From: Variovorax sp. V93
GTDB taxonomy: Bacteria > Pseudomonadota > Gammaproteobacteria > Burkholderiales > Burkholderiaceae_C
Assembly: GCF_041154485.1 (NCBI RefSeq)
Contig: NZ_AP028670.1
Location: 1,178,001-1,242,000, forward strand
Direction: 5' to 3'
DNA length: 64,000 bases
Part shown: positions 60,914 through 64,000 of the stretch, piece after piece
How the letters are laid out: every line of letters begins with the position of its first letter
Position numbering within the stretch: position 1 is the stretch's first letter
Notes under the pieces: model-generated
The model's input: the letters and a program-made list of their open reading frames with translations, nothing else
Database searches by the model: none
What the model was told of the DNA's origin: nothing
Made by a program: the position numbers and the translations under genes

Positions 60914-61588
60914 ATGCGGATACTGCTGGTGGAAGACGACAAGGTGCTGGCCGACGCGCTCTCGCGCGCGCTGGTGCAGTCCGCCCACGCGGTGGACATC
61001 GTCTCCACCGGCGAAGAGGCCGACCATGCGCTCGCGCTCGGCATCTACGACCTGGCGATCCTGGACATCGGGCTGCCCAAGCTCAGCGGGCTCGATGTGC
61101 TGCGGCGGCTGCGCGCCCGCAAGTCCACCATGCCGGTGCTGATGCTGACCGCCTTCGACACGCTGCAGGACCGCGTGCGCGGGCTCGATCTGGGCGCCGA
61201 CGACTACCTGGCCAAGCCCTTCGACCTGCCGGAACTGGAAGCACGCGTGCGCGCGCTGCTGCGCCGCAGCACCAATTCCACGCCGTATCTCGAGCACGGC
61301 CTGCTGCGCTTCGATACGGTGGGCCGCCGCGTGTTCTACGACAAGAAGCCGCTCGACCTGTCGCCGCGCGAGCTCGCCGTGCTGGAACTGCTGATGATGC
61401 GCGAGGGGCGCGTGGTGGGGAAGGAGCAGATGGTCAACCATCTCTACGGATGGGGCGACGAGGTCGGCGACAACGCGATCGAGGTCAACGTCTACCGCTT
61501 GCGCAAGAAGCTCGAGCCGCTCGGATGCGAGATCCGCACCGTGCGCGGCATGGGCTACCTGATGGACCGCGGCGATGCGCAAACCTGA
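60914..61588 (+). CDS. OmpR-type response regulator (TctD/QseB-like)
   Basis: A 224-residue regulator with receiver Asp8-Asp9, phospho-acceptor Asp51 in Leu-Asp-Ile-Gly-Leu-Pro and Lys near 101 (Leu-Ala-Lys-Pro-Phe). A winged helix follows at ~130-220 (Leu-Ser-Pro-Arg-Glu-Leu-Ala-Val-Leu-Glu-Leu-Leu, Val-x-Val-Tyr-Arg-Leu-Arg-Lys-Lys). The next gene, its kinase, overlaps the end by 14 nt. An array of 11-bp repeats lies after the kinase gene and could be its target. Confidence 0.93.
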   Translation: MRILLVEDDKVLADALSRALVQSAHAVDIVSTGEEADHALALGIYDLAILDIGLPKLSGLDVLRRLRARKSTMPVLMLTAFDTLQDRVRGLDLGADDYLAKPFDLPELEARVRALLRRSTNSTPYLEHGLLRFDTVGRRVFYDKKPLDLSPRELAVLELLMMREGRVVGKEQMVNHLYGWGDEVGDNAIEVNVYRLRKKLEPLGCEIRTVRGMGYLMDRGDAQT

Positions 61589-62966
61589 GCCCAGGCTGCA
61601 GCGCAAGCTGCTGGCCTGGCTGCTCGGTCCGCTGGCCGTGCTGCTGGTGCTGGACACCGGCGCCGCCTACTGGAACTCGCTGCGCTTTTCCAACCTGGCC
61701 TACGACCGCGCGCTGTACGAGATCGGGCGCGAGATCGTGCTGCACGTGAAGCTCGACGGCCTGCAGCCGCGGCTCGACCTGTCCGAGGCCGCGGGCAACA
61801 TCCTGCTGCTCGACCAGGAGGACTTGCTCTTCTACCGCGTTGCCAGCGAGGACGGCAAGGCACTGGGCGGCGATGCGGAAATGCCGCCGCCGCGCCCCGG
61901 CGACCCCGCCAGGCCGCGCTTCTACCGCGACACGGTGCGCGGCGAGCCGGTGCGCATGCTGGTGGCCTGGATGCCCATCGGCGGCAACCCCGAGGCGCCG
62001 ATGGTGCGGGTGCAGGTGGCCGAAACCCTGCACAAGCGCACCCATCTTGCGTGGGAGATGCTGGCCAACGTGGTGGTGCCGCAGCTGCTGCTGATCGTGA
62101 TGGCCACGGCGGTGGTCTGGTTCGGCATCTCGCGCGGGCTCGAGCCGCTGCAGCGGCTGCGCCGCGCGGTGTCGGACCGCTCGCACCTGGACCTGAGCCC
62201 GATCGACATCCACGACGTGCCGGGCGAGGTGCGGCCCCTGGTGGACGAGGTCAACGAGCTGATGGCGCGGCTCGGTCGCACCTTCGATTTCCAGAACCGC
62301 TTTGTGGCCGACGCTGCGCACCAGCTGAAGACGCCGGTGAGCGGCCTGAAGGCCCAGATCGAGCTGGCGCTGCGCGAGAGCGACCCCGAGCGCGTGCGCC
62401 ATTCGCTCGCGCAGCTCTACATCAGCGCCGACCGGCTCTCGCGGCTGGTGCGCCAGCTGCTTTCGCTCGCGCGCAACGAGCCCGGCGCGCTCGACGCCAT
62501 GCAGCTGCAGCCGCTCGACCTGAATGCCTACGCGCTGGAGGTCAGCATGGACTGGGTGCCACAGGCGCTCAAGCGCGACATCGACCTGGGCTTCGAGGGC
62601 GCCGAGCATCCGCTGGTGATCAACGCAGACCGCGACCGGCTGCGCGAGCTGATCAACAACCTGATCGACAACGCGGTGCGCTACAGCCAGGCGGGCGGCC
62701 GCGTGACCGTGCAGGTGGGCCCCGGCGACGGCGACCAGTGCCGCCTGGCCATCAGCGACGACGGCCCCAGCGTGCCGGTGGAGGAGCGTGCGCGCATCTT
62801 CGAGCGCTTCCACCGCCTGCTCGGCACGCAGGAGGACGGCAGCGGCCTGGGCCTGGCCATCGTCAGCGAGATCGCCACGCTGCACGGCGCGCGCATCACG
62901 CTGGAGGAAGACATCGACGGCGTGGGCAACACCTTCAGCGTCTTCTTCCCGCTGCGCAAGGCCTGA
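61575..62966 (+). CDS. Sensor histidine kinase (TctE/QseC-like)
   Basis: A 463-residue membrane kinase. Membrane segments at ~12-32 and ~163-185 flank a periplasmic sensor of about 130 residues of the TctE type. A HAMP-like linker follows, then His249 in Ala-Ala-His-Gln-Leu-Lys-Thr-Pro, the N-box Asn-Asn-Leu-Ile-Asp-Asn-Ala-Val-Arg, and Gly-Ser-Gly-Leu-Gly-Leu-Ala. In relatives TctE senses tricarboxylates and controls their uptake genes, but no tct genes are nearby, so the signal is open. It overlaps the regulator gene. Confidence 0.92.
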   Translation: MRKPEPRLQRKLLAWLLGPLAVLLVLDTGAAYWNSLRFSNLAYDRALYEIGREIVLHVKLDGLQPRLDLSEAAGNILLLDQEDLLFYRVASEDGKALGGDAEMPPPRPGDPARPRFYRDTVRGEPVRMLVAWMPIGGNPEAPMVRVQVAETLHKRTHLAWEMLANVVVPQLLLIVMATAVVWFGISRGLEPLQRLRRAVSDRSHLDLSPIDIHDVPGEVRPLVDEVNELMARLGRTFDFQNRFVADAAHQLKTPVSGLKAQIELALRESDPERVRHSLAQLYISADRLSRLVRQLLSLARNEPGALDAMQLQPLDLNAYALEVSMDWVPQALKRDIDLGFEGAEHPLVINADRDRLRELINNLIDNAVRYSQAGGRVTVQVGPGDGDQCRLAISDDGPSVPVEERARIFERFHRLLGTQEDGSGLGLAIVSEIATLHGARITLEEDIDGVGNTFSVFFPLRKA

Positions 62967-62996
62967 GCAGTGCCGCTCAGGCCGCCTTTGTAAGCT

Positions 62997-63050
62997 GGCT
63001 GACAGCTAGCGGACATGTGGCTGACAGCCTGCCGGCAGAAAGGTGACAGC
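62997..63050. promoter_or_regulatory. Array of 11-bp-spaced repeats upstream of the terC-type gene
   Basis: GGCTGACAGC at 62997 and 63019 and AGGTGACAGC at 63041 recur with an exact 22-bp period. On the minus strand the units read CTGTCAC, CTGCCGG, CTGTCAG, ATGTCCG, CTGTCAG at 11-bp steps with 4-bp gaps. This is the layout of binding sites for OmpR/PhoB-family regulators (compare the Pho box CTGTCAT-N4-CTGTCAT). The array ends 68 bp before the terC-type start codon. Confidence 0.6.
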
Positions 63051-63118
63051 GCAGGCCCGTAGCCTCGAACACGTCGGAACCGCCGTGGTTCCGCATCCAC
63101 TTCGAGGAGACAATCCCC

Positions 63119-63814
63119 ATGTCGTTTTTGACCAGTCCGGATTTCTGGATTGCCCTGTCGCAGATCATCCTGATCAACATCGTCCTGAGCGGCGACAACG
63201 CCGTCGTCATCGCGATGGCCTCGCGCTCGCTGCCGCCGGCCCAGCAGAAGAAGGCGATCCTGTTCGGCAGCATGGGCGCCATCGTGCTGCGCGTGGTGCT
63301 GACCTTCTTTGCGGTCTACCTGCTGACGCTGCCCTACCTCAAGCTGGTGGGCGCCGCGCTGCTGTTCTGGATCGGCATCGGCCTGCTCAAGGGCGACGAC
63401 GGCGAAGAGAACCTGGAAGGCCATTCGAGCCTGGCCGCGGCCATCAAGACCATCGTGGTCGCCGACCTGGTCATGAGCCTGGACAACGTCGTCGGCGTCG
63501 CTGCCGCGGCCAAGGGCAATGTTCCGCTGCTGGTGTTCGGCCTCGTGATCAGCATTCCGCTGATCATCTTCGGCAGCACGCTGATCCTCAAGCTGATGGA
63601 CCGCTTCCCGATCATCATCACGCTCGGCGCCGCCCTGCTGGGCTGGGTGGCCGGCGAAATGGCGATGTCGGATCCGTCGATTGCCGGCTGGGCCGCCAGC
63701 CAGCATGCGCTGCACACGATCGTGCCCGCGATCGGCGCCATCTCCGTCGTGGCGATCGGCAAGTGGCTGACCAGCCGGCAACAGCAGCCGGAACCCGCCA
63801 ACCAGTCGGCCTGA
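63119..63814 (+). CDS. TerC family integral membrane protein
   Basis: A 231-residue polytopic protein with about seven predicted membrane helices. The TerC signatures are Ile-Leu-Ile-Asn-Ile-Val-Leu-Ser-Gly-Asp-Asn-Ala-Val-Val-Ile near residue 15-30 and Asp-Leu-Val-Met-Ser-Leu-Asp-Asn-Val-Val-Gly-Val near 115-126; the two Asp-Asn pairs are the proposed metal-binding sites. Family members export manganese or are tied to tellurite resistance; this subgroup (YkoY/YjbE-like) fits metal export. GAGGAGA precedes the ATG. Confidence 0.9.
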   Translation: MSFLTSPDFWIALSQIILINIVLSGDNAVVIAMASRSLPPAQQKKAILFGSMGAIVLRVVLTFFAVYLLTLPYLKLVGAALLFWIGIGLLKGDDGEENLEGHSSLAAAIKTIVVADLVMSLDNVVGVAAAAKGNVPLLVFGLVISIPLIIFGSTLILKLMDRFPIIITLGAALLGWVAGEMAMSDPSIAGWAASQHALHTIVPAIGAISVVAIGKWLTSRQQQPEPANQSA

Positions 63815-63827
63815 AGCAGGTGTCGGC

Positions 63828-64000
63828 GTGAGACAGCGCATTCTGGTCCCCATCGACCCGACCGAGCCGGCCCGCACGCGCTCGGCCATCGAGCAGGTCG
63901 TGCGCATCTGCCAGCAGGAGTCGGCGGCCGTGCGGCTCTTGCGGGTGCAACCCGTGGTCTCCGGCCACGTCGCGATGTTCTTCGATCCGCAGGAGCTGCG
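63828..64000 (+). CDS. Universal stress protein family (3' truncated by window)
   Basis: Only the first 57 codons are visible. A GTG start at 63828 gives Arg-Gln-Arg-Ile-Leu-Val-Pro-Ile-Asp-Pro-Thr, the typical UspA opening strand with its Asp. A helix (Arg-Thr-Arg-Ser-Ala-Ile-Glu-Gln-Val-Val) and the second strand Val-Arg-Leu-Leu-Arg-Val follow. It begins 14 nt after the terC-type stop, so both may be one transcript. The C-terminal ATP-binding Gly-rich loop lies beyond the window. Confidence 0.75.
   Translation, partial: MRQRILVPIDPTEPARTRSAIEQVVRICQQESAAVRLLRVQPVVSGHVAMFFDPQEL

Noticed and set aside
62967..63118. Manganese (yybP-ykoY) riboswitch before the TerC gene
   Set aside because: The expected three-way-junction sequence elements are not seen; the region is explained better by the phased DNA repeats.

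Overview
This window is high-GC DNA from a beta-proteobacterium of the order Burkholderiales, most likely Variovorax (Comamonadaceae, V. paradoxus-like). The reasons are the codon and GC pattern, the Bug-type solute receptor, and a styA1/styA2B monooxygenase pair of the kind reported from V. paradoxus EPS. Protein families here were recognised by motif and memory, with no database search. No rRNA, tRNA, CRISPR array, insertion sequence or prophage was recognised.

1-5 kb is an accessory patch: an isoprenylcysteine methyltransferase-like fragment, a tautomerase and a VOC protein divergent from a TetR regulator, an unknown protein, a rifampin ADP-ribosyltransferase (arr) and a zeta-like P-loop kinase.

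5-17.5 kb is the most coherent and unusual block. A PQQ alcohol dehydrogenase with the Asp-x-Asp signature of lanthanide-dependent enzymes is followed 10 nt later by a Tat-exported high-potential iron-sulfur protein (HiPIP). Convergent to it is an overlapping operon of pqqB, a NosR/NirI-like membrane flavo-polyferredoxin and the flavin transferase apbE. A sigma-54 activator is divergent from a c-type cytochrome, a XoxJ-like binding protein and an acetate-CoA ligase. Three good -24/-12 promoters (5092, 11466 and 13960) start these three transcription units, so the activator probably controls all of them. The inferred pathway is alcohol to aldehyde in the periplasm, with electrons passing to cytochrome c and/or HiPIP, and acetate activated in the cytoplasm.

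17.5-34.6 kb holds catabolic genes: a LuxR regulator; an IclR-controlled hydroxyacid dehydrogenase and Bug receptor; a methyltransferase; an IlvD/Edd dehydratase, epoxide-hydrolase-like protein and aldehyde dehydrogenase (the last lacking the usual catalytic Glu); and an AraC-linked operon of an SDR, styA1, styA2B and a dienelactone hydrolase fusion.

34.6-50 kb holds a DUF3422 membrane protein, a CcdB toxin with a hybrid Phd/CcdA-like antitoxin, a GT14 glycosyltransferase, a DctP receptor, a phospholipase-D lipoprotein, a two-component system, and an 1865-residue protein joining a GMC oxidoreductase, an alpha/beta hydrolase and a PhoD-like phosphatase in one chain.

50-64 kb holds an SDR lacking its catalytic Lys, an RibD/DHFR-like protein, a DUF1272 protein, and an NAD salvage operon (nrtR, pncA, pncB, nadE, nadM-Nudix, ADP-ribosylglycohydrolase) with three clear NrtR operators. 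It ends with a tannase-family lipoprotein, a TctD/TctE-like two-component pair, a TerC protein preceded by a regular repeat array, and the start of a universal stress protein.
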